A DNA stretch of 64,000 bases from Oricola sp. GTDB lineage: Bacteria > Pseudomonadota > Alphaproteobacteria > Rhizobiales > Rhizobiaceae. This document shows, in pieces, positions 1 to 8,238 of the stretch. The stretch's first letter is position 1. Each line of letters opens with the position of its first letter. Location: assembly GCF_022763245.1 (NCBI RefSeq), contig NZ_JALEGV010000012.1, positions 124,001 to 188,000 of the forward strand. Reading direction: 5' to 3'. The notes under the pieces were generated by a model, which did no database searches, was not told the DNA's origin, and saw only the letters and a program-made list of their open reading frames with translations. The position numbers were made by a program, and so were the translations under genes.

Positions 1-170
1 TGCTTATTCAGGGCAGCGCTCAGGGGCCGGAACGCCGGCGTGGCTGTCGTTCAGGTGACGTTCAGCTTGGCCATGCGAGTATGGGATCACGCGTTCGGAC
101 GCTTCGGCGTCCCGACTGAGCCGGCAAGCCCCCGGCACGTCCCCCAACGACGCGAATGGAGCATGGAACG

Positions 171-656
171 ATGAAACGCATCTCGAAATCACGGTCGCTG
201 ACCTCCCTCCTCGCCGTCGGCGCGATCGCCGCCAGCGCGATGTCGCCGATCACGGCCGCGCCCGCCGCCGCCGATGGCTGGCACCGTGGCGCGCCGCCTT
301 GCGGCTATTACAAGGGAAAGCGCCGGTGCGGCCCGCAATATGGCCGTCCCTACCATCATCACAACGACAATGACGGCGTCGCGGCCGCGATCATCGGCCT
401 GGCCGGTGTCGCGATCATCGCCGGCGCCCTGTCGCAGGCCAACCAGCCGCCGACCTACGAATATTACGAAGCGCCAAACGCCTATCCGCCGGCACCGGCA
501 GCATCCGGTCCGCAGGTGATCACCTATGAGAGCTCGCTGCAGCCCTGGACGGCCGGCTGGTACCAGTGGTGCGACGCGCGCTACCAGACCTTCAATCCGC
601 AGACCGGCACCTATCACGGATATGACGGTCTCGACCATTTCTGCGTCCCGAAATGA
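171..656 (+). CDS. BA14K-family secreted protein
   Basis: The predicted 161-residue protein starts with a basic, then hydrophobic signal peptide (about residues 1-38, ending in an AAPAAA-type stretch), so it is exported. A histidine/asparagine-rich linker (HHHNDND) precedes a glycine/alanine transmembrane-like segment near residues 70-90. The C-terminal block with W-x-Q-W-C-x-x-R-Y and GTYHGYDG, ending in a Cys, matches the BA14K repeat-like domain of Hyphomicrobiales surface proteins (the Brucella 14-kDa immunoreactive protein family). I chose the ATG at 171 because the signal peptide begins there; an in-frame ATG at 156 would add five polar residues. The molecular role of the family is not established; an envelope role is inferred. 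A terminator follows directly. Confidence 0.75.
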   Translation: MKRISKSRSLTSLLAVGAIAASAMSPITAAPAAADGWHRGAPPCGYYKGKRRCGPQYGRPYHHHNDNDGVAAAIIGLAGVAIIAGALSQANQPPTYEYYEAPNAYPPAPAASGPQVITYESSLQPWTAGWYQWCDARYQTFNPQTGTYHGYDGLDHFCVPK

Positions 657-673
657 CCTCCGACGCATGAAAG

Positions 674-712
674 AAAGGCCCGGTCGGCACTGTCGCCCGG
701 GCCTTTTATTTT
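674..712 (+). terminator. Rho-independent terminator of the BA14K gene
   Basis: A perfect 10-bp stem (AAAGGCCCGG at 674-683 with CCGGGCCTTT at 697-706) with a 13-nt loop runs into TTTTATTTT. It lies 18 bp after the BA14K stop and just before the end of the convergent hydrolase gene. The AAA at the 5' foot means it may also act on the opposite strand. Confidence 0.85.
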
Positions 713-731
713 GCGTGGCGCCGTAAACGCG

Positions 732-1376
732 TCAGGTCAGGAACGGATTGTTGCGCCGTTCCTCGCCGAACCGGCCGCCGGGCCCATGGCCGCAGATGAA
801 GCCTATATCGTCGCCGAGCGGAAACAGCTTTTCCTTGATCGAGGCGATCAGCGTGGCGTGGTCGCCGCCGGGCAGGTCGGTGCGCCCGATCGAGCCGCGA
901 AACAGAACATCGCCCACATGCGCGAAATTCGCCGCGCGATTGTAGAACACCACGTGGCCGGGCGCGTGCCCTGGACAATGCAGCACCTCGAATTCATGCC
1001 CGGCGAACGACACGACGTCGCCCTCTTCCAGCCACCGGTCCGGGGTCACGTTGCGCACCGCCCCCTCGAGGCCGAACATGCGCGCCTGGTCCTCAAGCTT
1101 GTCGAGCAGCATCTTGTCGGCCTTCTGCGGGCCGATGATCTCGACGTCGAGCGCGTCCTTCAAATCCATCGCGCCGCCGGCGTGGTCGATATGGCCGTGG
1201 GTCAGCCAGATGGCCTCGACCGTGACGCCGTTCTTGTCCAGCGCCTCGCGGATGTGATCGACATCCCCGCCCGGATCGACCACGACCCCGCGCTTGGTCT
1301 CGGTGTCGAACATGACCGTGCAATTCTGCTGGAATGCGGTCACTGGAATGATCAGTGCGTTGAGCGTCGCGGTCAT
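732..1376 (-). CDS. MBL-fold metallo-hydrolase (glyoxalase II-like)
   Basis: A 214-residue metallo-beta-lactamase fold protein. The metal site is complete: H60-G-H62-x-D64-H65, H137, D156 and H197. The short length and absence of the glyoxalase II C-terminal glutathione-binding domain place it with the YcbL-type 'hydroxyacylglutathione hydrolase-like' proteins, which hydrolyse thioesters such as S-lactoylglutathione with lower specificity. The start (CAT at 1374-1376) is preceded by a GGGAACG-type ribosome site; the open frame continues upstream but without family similarity. It lies downstream of ilvE on the same strand, separated by a hairpin terminator, so it probably has its own promoter. 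Substrate is inferred only. Confidence 0.85.
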   Translation of the reverse strand: MTATLNALIIPVTAFQQNCTVMFDTETKRGVVVDPGGDVDHIREALDKNGVTVEAIWLTHGHIDHAGGAMDLKDALDVEIIGPQKADKMLLDKLEDQARMFGLEGAVRNVTPDRWLEEGDVVSFAGHEFEVLHCPGHAPGHVVFYNRAANFAHVGDVLFRGSIGRTDLPGGDHATLIASIKEKLFPLGDDIGFICGHGPGGRFGEERRNNPFLT

Positions 1377-1454
1377 GAAGCGTTCCCGTTTTCGTCTCTT
1401 GTCGGTCTTGGCCCTGCCCGCTACCTGCCGCGTATCTTCCGGCTCTTCAAGGGC

Positions 1455-1486
1455 GATAAGACAAGGGCGGCCCCAAGGAGCCGCCC
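1455..1486 (-). terminator. Terminator downstream of ilvE
   Basis: GGGCGGC (1465-1471) pairs with GCCGCCC (1480-1486) around an 8-nt loop; on the minus strand the stem is followed by TTGTCTTAT. It lies about 30 nt after the ilvE stop codon. Confidence 0.6.
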
Positions 1487-1516
1487 CGAACTGTCTCGAT
1501 GTTGGCGTCGTGCGGC

Positions 1517-2407
1517 CTATTCGGCGGCTTCGGCGCGCGGGTGGACCGCCTCGGTGTAGTCGCTCATCAACGTGGTCGTGATCTCGCCGACCTCGAAGGA
1601 GTAGGGGCCGATTTCGGAAACCGGCGTCACTTCCGCGGCAGTGCCCGTCAGGAAGCACTGCTCGAAACCTTCCAGTTCCTCCGGCATGATCGCCCGCTGC
1701 ACCACCTCGTAGCCGCGCTTCTCGGCAAGGCCGATCACCGTGCGCCGCGTGATGCCGTCCAGGAAGCAGTCCGGCGTCGGCGTGTGGATGACGCCGTCCT
1801 TGACGAAGAACACGTTGGCGCCCGTCGCCTCGGCGATCCGGCCGCGCCAGTCGAGCATCATCGCGTCGGCATAGCCCTTGGCTTCCGCCGCGTGCTTGGA
1901 GAGCGTGCAGATCATGTAGAGACCGGCGGCCTTCGATTTCGACGGCGCCGTGCGCGGATCGGGCCGGCGATATTCCGCGATGTCGAGGCGAATGCCCTTC
2001 AGGCGCTGTTCCGGATCGAAATAGCTCGGCCACTGCCAGATCGCGATGGCGAGGTTGATGCGGTTCTTCTGCGCCGAGACGCCCATCATCTCCGAACCGC
2101 GCCAGGCGATCGGGCGCACATAGGCGTCCTGGAAACCCTGCTTGCGCAGCAATTCGTTGCAGGCGTCGTCGATCTCCTTGACCGAGTAGGGAATCTTGAA
2201 GCCGAGGATGTCGGCCGATGCGTGCAGCCGCTCGGTGTGCTCCGTCAGCTTGAAAATCTCACCGCCATAGGCCCGCTCGCCCTCGAACACCGCGCTGGCA
2301 TAATGCAACCCGTGCGTGAGGACGTGGATCTTCGCGTCCTTCCACTGCACGAATTCTCCGTTCATCCAGATGTGGCCGTCTAGCTGGTCAAAGGGGACTT
2401 CAGCCAT
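1517..2407 (-). CDS. ilvE: Branched-chain amino acid aminotransferase
   Basis: The 296-residue protein is a class IV (fold type IV) PLP aminotransferase that moves the amino group between glutamate and the keto acids of leucine, isoleucine and valine in the cytoplasm. The N-terminal HGLHYASAVFEG segment (residues 32-43) is typical of the family. Lys159 in PSKSKAAGLY is the likely Schiff-base lysine by alignment with E. coli IlvE, and the C-terminal region carries the FLTGTAAEVTPV cofactor-phosphate motif. The ATG at 2407 has a strong GGAGGA ribosome site; the frame stays open upstream but that part has no family match. It is divergent from the PetP-like regulator. With leuA at 57.6-59.3 kb it is the second branched-chain amino acid gene in the window. 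Confidence 0.93.
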   Translation of the reverse strand: MAEVPFDQLDGHIWMNGEFVQWKDAKIHVLTHGLHYASAVFEGERAYGGEIFKLTEHTERLHASADILGFKIPYSVKEIDDACNELLRKQGFQDAYVRPIAWRGSEMMGVSAQKNRINLAIAIWQWPSYFDPEQRLKGIRLDIAEYRRPDPRTAPSKSKAAGLYMICTLSKHAAEAKGYADAMMLDWRGRIAEATGANVFFVKDGVIHTPTPDCFLDGITRRTVIGLAEKRGYEVVQRAIMPEELEGFEQCFLTGTAAEVTPVSEIGPYSFEVGEITTTLMSDYTEAVHPRAEAAE

Positions 2408-2573
2408 TGGGATCCTCCGTTCTTCCGTCGTGACTTTTCTCTGTGCCTTGTTATGTGAGGGACAGTATGAACCCATCGCGACGCAACAACCATGAAAATC
2501 CCGATGGCGGGCCTTTTCGAATGCTGCGCGGCACATGCCGAACCCTTGAAAGAAATTATCTGTCGTGGAAAAA

Positions 2574-2594
2574 TATGTCAACATGACTGACATA
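2574..2594. promoter_or_regulatory. Candidate MarR-type operator in the ilvE / petP-like divergent region
   Basis: A perfect inverted repeat, TATGTCA - 7 nt - TGACATA, lies 38 bp before the start of the MarR-family gene at 2633. Size and spacing suit a dimeric winged-helix regulator, so autoregulation is the simplest reading. No binding data exist here. Confidence 0.45.
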
Positions 2595-2632
2595 ACCAAC
2601 ATCACGATCTCCGGCCCCTGTCCCAGCCTTCC

Positions 2633-3145
2633 ATGAAACCGAAAACCGCCCCCCTGCCCGCCTCCGAACTGATCGAACTCCTGTTCTTCGCCTATCGGGA
2701 TTTCATCTCCGATCCCGACACAATCCTCCAGGACATCGGCTTCGGTCGCGCCCATCACCGGGTGATGCACTTCGTCGATCGTAAGCCCGGCCTGACGGTC
2801 GCCGAACTGCTCGACCTGCTGAAGATCACCAAGCAGAGCCTCGCCCGGGTGCTCAAGCAACTGGTCGATGCGGGCTATGTCGAGCAGAAGCCGGGACCCG
2901 AGGACCGCCGGCAGCGCGAGCTCTACCTGACCGGCAAGGGCCAGGGCCTGATCCGCGACCTGCGCGAGCCACAGTCTCGCCGCATAATGGCGGCATTGGA
3001 GCAGTCCGGCTGCTCGCAGGACGAGATCGCGCGCTTCTTGCTGGCCATGCTGACCGGGAACGCCAAGGAGCAGATCACCATGCTCAACGCGGCCCGGGGC
3101 GGCACCGGCTCCGCGACGGCGGATGGCGACGGTGAGTTGAGTTGA
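2633..3145 (+). CDS. petP: MarR-family regulator, PetP-like
   Basis: A 170-residue winged-helix regulator. Residues about 40-110 hold the MarR DNA-binding fold: recognition-helix region KQSLARVLKQLVDAGYVEQ, then the wing with PEDRRQRELYLTGKG. The gene is followed 9 bp later by an OmpR-type response regulator; this MarR + response-regulator pairing is that of petP-petR, described upstream of the bc1 operon in Rhodobacter capsulatus. Here petABC lies about 18 kb away, so the symbol rests on gene pairing and fold. A 7-7 inverted repeat sits upstream (2574-2594). The C-terminal ~30 residues are low-complexity Gly/Ala/Asp. The ATG follows a region with no strong Shine-Dalgarno. Confidence 0.7.
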   Translation: MKPKTAPLPASELIELLFFAYRDFISDPDTILQDIGFGRAHHRVMHFVDRKPGLTVAELLDLLKITKQSLARVLKQLVDAGYVEQKPGPEDRRQRELYLTGKGQGLIRDLREPQSRRIMAALEQSGCSQDEIARFLLAMLTGNAKEQITMLNAARGGTGSATADGDGELS

Positions 3146-3154
3146 TGAGGACCG

Positions 3155-3865
3155 ATGTCAGACAGTGTTGAAGACGGCATCCCCGACGACGCCCCCCACA
3201 TTCTGATCGTCGACGACGACACCCGGATTCGAACTCTCCTGACCGAATATCTGTGCCAGCACGGCTACCGTGTCACCAGCGCGGCGACGGCGGAGGAAGC
3301 GCGGCGCAAGATCGCCGGCCTCGAATTCGACCTGCTGGTGCTCGACGTGATGATGCCGGGCGAGAGCGGCGTGTCGCTGGCGCAGAGCCTGCGCGAAGAG
3401 GACCGCCAGGTTCCGATTCTCATGCTCACCGCCCGCTCCGAGACCGAACATCGCATCGAGGGCCTGGAGGCGGGCGCAGACGACTACCTGCCCAAGCCCT
3501 TCGACCCGCGCGAATTGCTGCTGCGCATCGGCAACATCGTCCGGCGCGGCGCGCCGACCTCCCAGCCCAAGATCGAGCAGATCGTCTTCGGTCCCTTCAC
3601 CTTCGTGATCGCGCGGCGTGAATTGAAGCGCAATGGCGAGCCCGTGCACCTGACCGACCGCGAACAGGAGATCATGGTCCGATTCGCCGAGAGCGCCGGC
3701 GAGACCATTCCGCGCCACGAGATGTTCGCCGACAGCGCCGGCATCGGCGAGCGCACGATCGACGTCCAGATCAACCGGCTGCGCCGCAAGATCGAAGCCG
3801 ACCCGGCCAATCCCCGTTACCTTCAAACGGTGCGCGGAATAGGCTACCGTCTGTCCATCGAATAA
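3155..3865 (+). CDS. petR: OmpR-family response regulator, PetR-like
   Basis: The 236-residue protein has a receiver domain (residues about 15-130) with the acidic pocket D20/D21/D22, phospho-acceptor D64 in VLDVMMPGE, T92 and K114, followed by an OmpR/PhoB winged-helix DNA-binding domain ending in RYLQTVRGIGYRL. It acts as a phosphorylation-controlled transcription factor. It starts 9 bp after the PetP-like gene and is followed 48 bp later by a histidine kinase, so the three genes probably form one operon. The PetR name follows the petP-petR pairing of R. capsulatus, where PetR is needed for growth; targets here are unknown. Confidence 0.82.
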   Translation: MSDSVEDGIPDDAPHILIVDDDTRIRTLLTEYLCQHGYRVTSAATAEEARRKIAGLEFDLLVLDVMMPGESGVSLAQSLREEDRQVPILMLTARSETEHRIEGLEAGADDYLPKPFDPRELLLRIGNIVRRGAPTSQPKIEQIVFGPFTFVIARRELKRNGEPVHLTDREQEIMVRFAESAGETIPRHEMFADSAGIGERTIDVQINRLRRKIEADPANPRYLQTVRGIGYRLSIE

Positions 3866-3913
3866 CGGCAAAGGGCGGGAGCAGATATCCGCCCGAAACG
3901 GCAGACGGGCGAC

Positions 3914-5341
3914 ATGGCCACCACGGATTTCGGCCAAAACCGCACAAGACGAAACCGGATGCGCTTGCTGAGCCTGCGCATGCGCCGGATTCTGCGCGCC
4001 ATCTCCTTTCCGACGCGCCGCCTGACGGGCCGGCTCACCGAGCACATGCCGCGCGGCCTCTACGCCCGTTCGCTGATCATCATCATCGCGCCGATGGTGC
4101 TGCTGCAGTCCGTGGTCGCCTTCGTCTTCATGGAGCGCCACTGGCAGACGGTCACGCAGCGCCTGTCCACTGCCGTCACCCGCGACATCGCCGCCCTGAT
4201 CGATATCATCGAGACCTATCCCCACGACGCGGATTATTCGCAGGTCGTGCAACTGGCCAACCAGCGCCTCGCCCTGAACATCGCCATCCTGCCGCCCGAC
4301 CCGCTGCCCGCGCCCGCGCCGAAACCCTTCTTCTCCATCCTCGACCGCATCCTGTCGGAGGAGATCACCAAGCGCATCGGCCGCCCCTTCTGGATCGACA
4401 CGGTCGGCAACTCCAAGCTGGTCGAGATCCGCATCCAGCTCGACGGCAAGGTGCTGCGCGTGCTGGCGCGGCGCAGCCAGGCCTACGCGTCCAACACCCA
4501 CATCTTCCTCCTGTGGATGGTCGGCACGTCGCTCGTCCTGCTGTTCATCGCCATCCTGTTCCTGCGCAACCAGATCCGGCCGATCCAGAAGCTCGCCGAG
4601 GCGGCCGAAAGCTTCGGCAAGGGCCGGCCGCTTCCCGTCGATTTCCGCCCGCGCGGCGCCATCGAGGTCCGCCGCGCCAGCCTCGCCTTCATCCAGATGC
4701 GCGAGCGCATCGAAAAGCAGATCGAGCAGCGCACCACCATGCTGTCCGGCGTCAGCCACGACTTGCGCACCATCCTGACGCGCTTCAAGCTGCAACTGGC
4801 GCTGTCGAAAGACAGCAAGCTCAACGAGGCGCTCGGCAAGGACGTCGACGACATGCAGTCGATGCTGGAGGGCTACCTCTCCTTCGCCAAGGGCGAGGCC
4901 CGCGAGGAAACGGGCGAACTGAACCTGCAGGAGGTGCTCGGACAGATCACCGCGGACGGCCGGCTGGCCGGCAAGAAGGTGAAGACGAGCCTGTTCGGCC
5001 GGCCCGACATCGTCGTGCGCCCGGGCGCCTTCCGCCGGCTGGTCACCAACCTCACCTCGAACGCGTTCCGCTATGCCGACCGCGTCGAGATCGTCGCGCG
5101 CAACGCCAAGGGGTGGCTGACCCTGACGATCGACGACGACGGTCCGGGCATTCCGACGAACCGCCGCGAGGACGTGTTCCGTCCCTTCTACCGCCTGGAC
5201 GAGGCCCGCAATCTCAACGAAAGCGGCACCGGCCTCGGCCTGTCGATTGCCCGCGACATCGCCCGCAGCCACGGCGGCGACATCGTGCTCGACGATAGCC
5301 CGATGGGCGGCCTGCGCGCGGAATTGCGCCTTCCGGTCTGA
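3914..5341 (+). CDS. Membrane histidine kinase (probable partner of the PetR-like regulator)
   Basis: A 475-residue sensor kinase. After an Arg-rich cytoplasmic N-terminus there are two transmembrane segments (about 53-73 and 197-217) flanking a roughly 120-residue periplasmic sensor with a proline-rich stretch. HAMP region about 218-270, H-box SGVSHDLRTILTR with phospho-acceptor H282, N-box LVTNLTSNAFRYADR, G1 DDDGPGIP and G2 GTGLGLSIA. The architecture is EnvZ-like. It lies 48 bp after the response regulator on the same strand, so it is the obvious phosphodonor. The HxxxT-type 'HDLRT' suits a kinase that is also a phosphatase (inference). The signal sensed is unknown. Confidence 0.88.
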   Translation: MATTDFGQNRTRRNRMRLLSLRMRRILRAISFPTRRLTGRLTEHMPRGLYARSLIIIIAPMVLLQSVVAFVFMERHWQTVTQRLSTAVTRDIAALIDIIETYPHDADYSQVVQLANQRLALNIAILPPDPLPAPAPKPFFSILDRILSEEITKRIGRPFWIDTVGNSKLVEIRIQLDGKVLRVLARRSQAYASNTHIFLLWMVGTSLVLLFIAILFLRNQIRPIQKLAEAAESFGKGRPLPVDFRPRGAIEVRRASLAFIQMRERIEKQIEQRTTMLSGVSHDLRTILTRFKLQLALSKDSKLNEALGKDVDDMQSMLEGYLSFAKGEAREETGELNLQEVLGQITADGRLAGKKVKTSLFGRPDIVVRPGAFRRLVTNLTSNAFRYADRVEIVARNAKGWLTLTIDDDGPGIPTNRREDVFRPFYRLDEARNLNESGTGLGLSIARDIARSHGGDIVLDDSPMGGLRAELRLPV

Positions 5342-5460
5342 TCGCGATCGCCCACGACCGGATGGAACCAACGCCTGTGGCCCGGGTTGTGTGGATCAGC
5401 AACGCTGATCTGTACGCGGTCGAACCGACCGGCAACATGAACCGCAAAGGATTTCTCGGC

Positions 5461-5991
5461 ATGGCCAGACTGGTTTTCGGAATGAACGTCTCGCTCGACG
5501 GCTATGTTGACTTCGACAAATTCGCCCCCGGCCCCCAACTCTTCGGTCACTGGATCGAAAACACGCGCGGCCTTGCCGCCAGCCTTTATGGCCGCACGCT
5601 CTACGAGATCATGCGCTACTGGGAACAGGACGATCCGAATTGGACACCGGCCGAACGCGATTTCGCGGATGCCTGGCTGGCCATGCCGAAATGGGTCGCG
5701 TCGCGCACGCTGTCCTCGATCGGCCCCAACGCCACCCTGATCAGCGACGACCTCGAGGGCGCCGTCCGCAGGCTGAAAAACGAACTGGCCGGGGAAATCG
5801 ATGTCGGCGGGCCGAGACTGGCACACAGCCTCGGCGAGCTCGGCCTCATCGACGAATATCGGCTCTATTTCCACCCGGTCGTCCTCGGCGGCGGCGATCC
5901 GTTCTTTCGCGGCGCCCTTCCGCCTCTCCGGCTCGTTTCCAACGACAGCGTCGGCGACAATGTGATCCGGCTGACCTACGTCCCGGCCTGA
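5461..5991 (+). CDS. Dihydrofolate reductase / RibD C-terminal-domain family protein
   Basis: The 176-residue protein opens with MARLVFGMNVSLDGYVD, the hallmark of the RibD C-terminal / DHFR-like family, and keeps the GRTLYE nucleotide-binding segment and the GGGDPFF motif near the end. Family members are NAD(P)H-dependent reductases of largely unknown substrate; this is not the essential folA enzyme. I use the ATG at 5461 because AAAGGA lies 10 nt upstream and the family starts there; the frame stays open back to 5362. It is a free-standing gene after the kinase, and a link to the kinase operon is unlikely (119 bp gap). Confidence 0.8.
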   Translation: MARLVFGMNVSLDGYVDFDKFAPGPQLFGHWIENTRGLAASLYGRTLYEIMRYWEQDDPNWTPAERDFADAWLAMPKWVASRTLSSIGPNATLISDDLEGAVRRLKNELAGEIDVGGPRLAHSLGELGLIDEYRLYFHPVVLGGGDPFFRGALPPLRLVSNDSVGDNVIRLTYVPA

Positions 5992-6085
5992 ACGGGCGAC
6001 CGGCGCGCGACAGCGTACCTGCAATTTGGCCGGAAGGGCCTTCCGTGGCAGTCTCGTTCTTCCAGGGCAGGAAGTGGAGGCTATC

Positions 6086-6580
6086 ATGCTGCGTATCGTG
6101 GTCGCCGCAGCGATTTCGGCGGCGGCAACCCATCCCGTTCCGGTCCATACCCAGGAAGCGGTCTACATCATTCGCCATGCGGAGAAGGAAACCGCCGACC
6201 AGGATCCGCCGCTGACCGCGGAAGGGCGCGACCGCGCCGCGAAATGGGCGCAGATGTTGCGGCGTGCAGACATCGATGTCGTGATCACCAGCGACGCCAG
6301 GCGAACGCGTGAAACCGGCGGCATCATCGCCGAAGAGCTGGATGTCCCGCAAACGCGACTGCCGGCGAATGACGTATCGGGGCTGGTCGACCTGATCCAG
6401 TTCGATCACGAGGAGGATACCGTCCTCGTCGTCGGACACGCGGAGATCATTCCCTCGATTGTGTCTGCACTGGGCGTGGCGGAGCCGGTCGTCGTCAGCC
6501 AGGACGACTTTGCCAACCTTTTCGTCGTCACGGGCAACGCCGAAGGCATGCCGCGAATGATCAGGCTGATCATGCCCTAG
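6086..6580 (+). CDS. Exported histidine phosphatase (phosphoglycerate mutase-like)
   Basis: A 164-residue protein with an N-terminal signal peptide (about residues 1-22). The catalytic RHAE motif of the histidine phosphatase superfamily is R30-H31-A32-E33, and the second catalytic histidine is H118 in VVGHAE. R71/R72 region (SDARRTRET) matches the phosphate-pocket arginine. It is therefore likely a periplasmic SixA/PhoE-type phosphatase; the substrate cannot be read from sequence. The ATG at 6086 has GTGGAGG 8 nt upstream; the upstream in-frame ATG at 6026 would destroy the signal peptide. Confidence 0.8.
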   Translation: MLRIVVAAAISAAATHPVPVHTQEAVYIIRHAEKETADQDPPLTAEGRDRAAKWAQMLRRADIDVVITSDARRTRETGGIIAEELDVPQTRLPANDVSGLVDLIQFDHEEDTVLVVGHAEIIPSIVSALGVAEPVVVSQDDFANLFVVTGNAEGMPRMIRLIMP

Positions 6581-6639
6581 CGCGCGTCGTGCTCGTCCTT
6601 GTGTGAAAAAGAACCGGCCGGCCCCGTCGGCGTCCGGGT

Positions 6640-7002
6640 CTAGAGCAATCGCCGGCCGTTCGGCACGGTGTGTCCCGGCCCGGCCAGCACCACCGCGCCA
6701 TCCTCGTCGTGGAAGCCGAGCGTCAGCACCTCCGAACGGATCGGCCCGATCTGGCGAGGCGGAAAATTCACCACCGCCATGACCTGCCTGCCGATCAGAT
6801 CCTCCGGATTGTAGTGCACGGTGATCTGCGCCGACGATTTCTTCACCCCGATCTCGGGGCCGAAATCGATCATCATCTTGATCGCCGGCTTGCGCGCTTC
6901 TGGAAACGGCTCCGCCTCGACGATCGTGCCGGTGCGGATATCGACCTTCAGATAGTCGTCAAAGGAAATCTCGGGCGCAAGCGCCTCAAAATCCGTCGCC
7001 AC
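6640..7002 (-). CDS. csaA: tRNA-binding / CsaA-like chaperone
   Basis: A 120-residue single-domain OB-fold protein of the CsaA family: [15 protein letters not shown] at residues about 14-28, the [11 protein letters not shown] segment, SSAQIT and [15 protein letters not shown] near the C-terminus match the tRNA-binding domain seen in CsaA, MetRS C-termini and Trbp111. CsaA acts as an export-related chaperone in Bacillus; in proteobacteria its role is less clear. The gene lies 16 bp downstream of the YbjN-like gene on the same strand and is probably co-transcribed with it. Confidence 0.88.
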   Translation of the reverse strand: MATDFEALAPEISFDDYLKVDIRTGTIVEAEPFPEARKPAIKMMIDFGPEIGVKKSSAQITVHYNPEDLIGRQVMAVVNFPPRQIGPIRSEVLTLGFHDEDGAVVLAGPGHTVPNGRRLL

Positions 7003-7018
7003 GATCCGTCTCCCCGCG

Positions 7019-7519
7019 TCAGGCTTCGCCGACCGTCTCGAACATGGTGCTGTCGAGAGCTTCCCGCGCGGTCGCGCCCGACCACAGCACGAACTGGAAA
7101 GCCTGGTAATAGGCCTCGCAGGTCTCGATGGCGCTCGACAGCATCACTTCCACCTGCGCTTCCGTCGCCTCGGCGCCGCCGGCCAGCAGCAGCGAGTGAC
7201 GGAACATCACGGCGCCTTCCTGCTCCCAGAGGTCGAAATGCCCCATCAGCAACTGTTCGTTGATCAGCGACAGAAGACGCATCAGTTCGGCGAAGCGGCT
7301 CTCATGCACCTTCACGTCGAAGCCGCAGGCGAAATGAAGCGACTCGAAGTCCTCCATCCACGCATAGGAGATGTGATAGTTGGTCCAGTGCCCCTCGACC
7401 GCCACGGCGATCTCGTCGTCGCCCGTGCGTTCGAAATTCCAGTCATTCACATGAGCGACCTGCTCGATCACATCCACGGGATGTGCGGCACGGTAGTAGT
7501 CCAGCTCAATCAGGCTCAT
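7019..7519 (-). CDS. YbjN domain-containing protein
   Basis: A 166-residue cytoplasmic protein rich in acidic and aromatic residues. The pattern [31 protein letters not shown], then a central [18 protein letters not shown] segment and [24 protein letters not shown] matches the YbjN (type III secretion-chaperone-like) family of alphaproteobacteria. YbjN proteins act as putative sensory transduction or chaperone-like factors; the exact job is not known. The start at 7519 is preceded by AGGATT. It precedes csaA by 16 bp, suggesting a two-gene unit whose promoter lies in the AT-richer gap to 7855. Confidence 0.8.
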   Translation of the reverse strand: MSLIELDYYRAAHPVDVIEQVAHVNDWNFERTGDDEIAVAVEGHWTNYHISYAWMEDFESLHFACGFDVKVHESRFAELMRLLSLINEQLLMGHFDLWEQEGAVMFRHSLLLAGGAEATEAQVEVMLSSAIETCEAYYQAFQFVLWSGATAREALDSTMFETVGEA

Positions 7520-7855
7520 TGCCAATCCTATTCCGTTTTCCGTCCCGGCGGACGGCGCTTCAAACCGTTCATTACGCGACACGGCGACGATGAAGGCGAA
7601 CGAGTGCTGCAACGGACTGACGCGGCTGCGCTAAACTTTCATTCGCTGATACGAATCACTCAATGAATTCAGTCTATTGATCCGTGAATCAGAGGAAACC
7701 CCCTTGGTTAACAAAGGGTAAATATCGGGTGTGGATATCTTTGGCCGCTCACCGGACGCGACGGCGTAAGCGACTCTGAACGCTCGATTTTTCGTCAGAA
7801 AAAAGTTCGGCGCAGGGCTGTGAAGTTTTTGTGAATTGCGGCTCGCGACCGCAAA
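7520..7855. other. Intergenic region without a gene
   Basis: This 336-bp gap is less GC-rich than its surroundings and holds the promoter region of the minus-strand YbjN-csaA pair. I see a short inverted repeat ATTCG - 6 nt - CGAAT (7641-7656), an AT-rich inverted repeat around TTTTTCGTCAGAAAAA (about 7788-7804) and a near CtrA-like box (TTAA-N7-TAAA, 7708-7722). No credible ORF or structured RNA family was recognised. Confidence 0.5.
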
Positions 7856-8113
7856 TCAGGCCTGGTCGGCGAGCTTGCGCTCCAGCTCCGCGAGACGCGC
7901 GGCCAGCGCTTCGTTCTCGTCGCGCGCCTTGATGGCCATCTCGCGCACCGCCTCGAACTCCTCGCGCTTCACCAGATCCATGCCCGAAAGCATCTTCTCG
8001 GCCTGGTGCTGGAAGGCCGTCTCGACCTCGCGCCGCATGCCTTGCGCCGTGCCCGCCATGTCGGTCATCAAACGGGCGAAATCGTCCATAAACTTGTTGG
8101 GGCCAGTTGTCAT
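7856..8113 (-). CDS. ubiK: Ubiquinone biosynthesis accessory factor (BMFP domain)
   Basis: The 85-residue protein has the N-terminal FMDDFARLMTDMAGTAQGMR segment followed by a long coiled coil ending LAARLAELERKL (residues about 65-81), the signature of the UbiK / YqiC BMFP family. UbiK forms oligomers that associate with UbiJ and lipids to support aerobic ubiquinone synthesis. The RxEFEAVREMA motif (about 49-59) is the conserved hinge before the coil. It is divergent from lgt, 125 bp apart, an arrangement typical of Hyphomicrobiales. Confidence 0.85.
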   Translation of the reverse strand: MTTGPNKFMDDFARLMTDMAGTAQGMRREVETAFQHQAEKMLSGMDLVKREEFEAVREMAIKARDENEALAARLAELERKLADQA

Positions 8114-8238
8114 CGCGGCGACTCCCGTGTTCTAGAGCTTCACCCATAGCTATTGCCGCGCCGCATGCTTTACAAGGCGGCGTGCGACCGATCGCCGGCC
8201 GGCCGGCGCGACGCCTTTCCGCAACGAGCCCGAAAACG

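Noticed and set aside
1..170. Possible end of a gene at the left edge
   Set aside because: No frame here shows a recognisable protein pattern; it is more likely the promoter region of the BA14K gene.
3158..5371. Long minus-strand open frame across the response regulator and histidine kinase
   Set aside because: Same GC-driven antisense artefact; the plus-strand proteins have full catalytic motifs.
7708..7722. Possible CtrA box TTAA-N7-TAAA before the YbjN gene
   Set aside because: One half deviates from TTAA-N7-TTAA and nothing links the gene to the cell cycle; a single near-match is weak.
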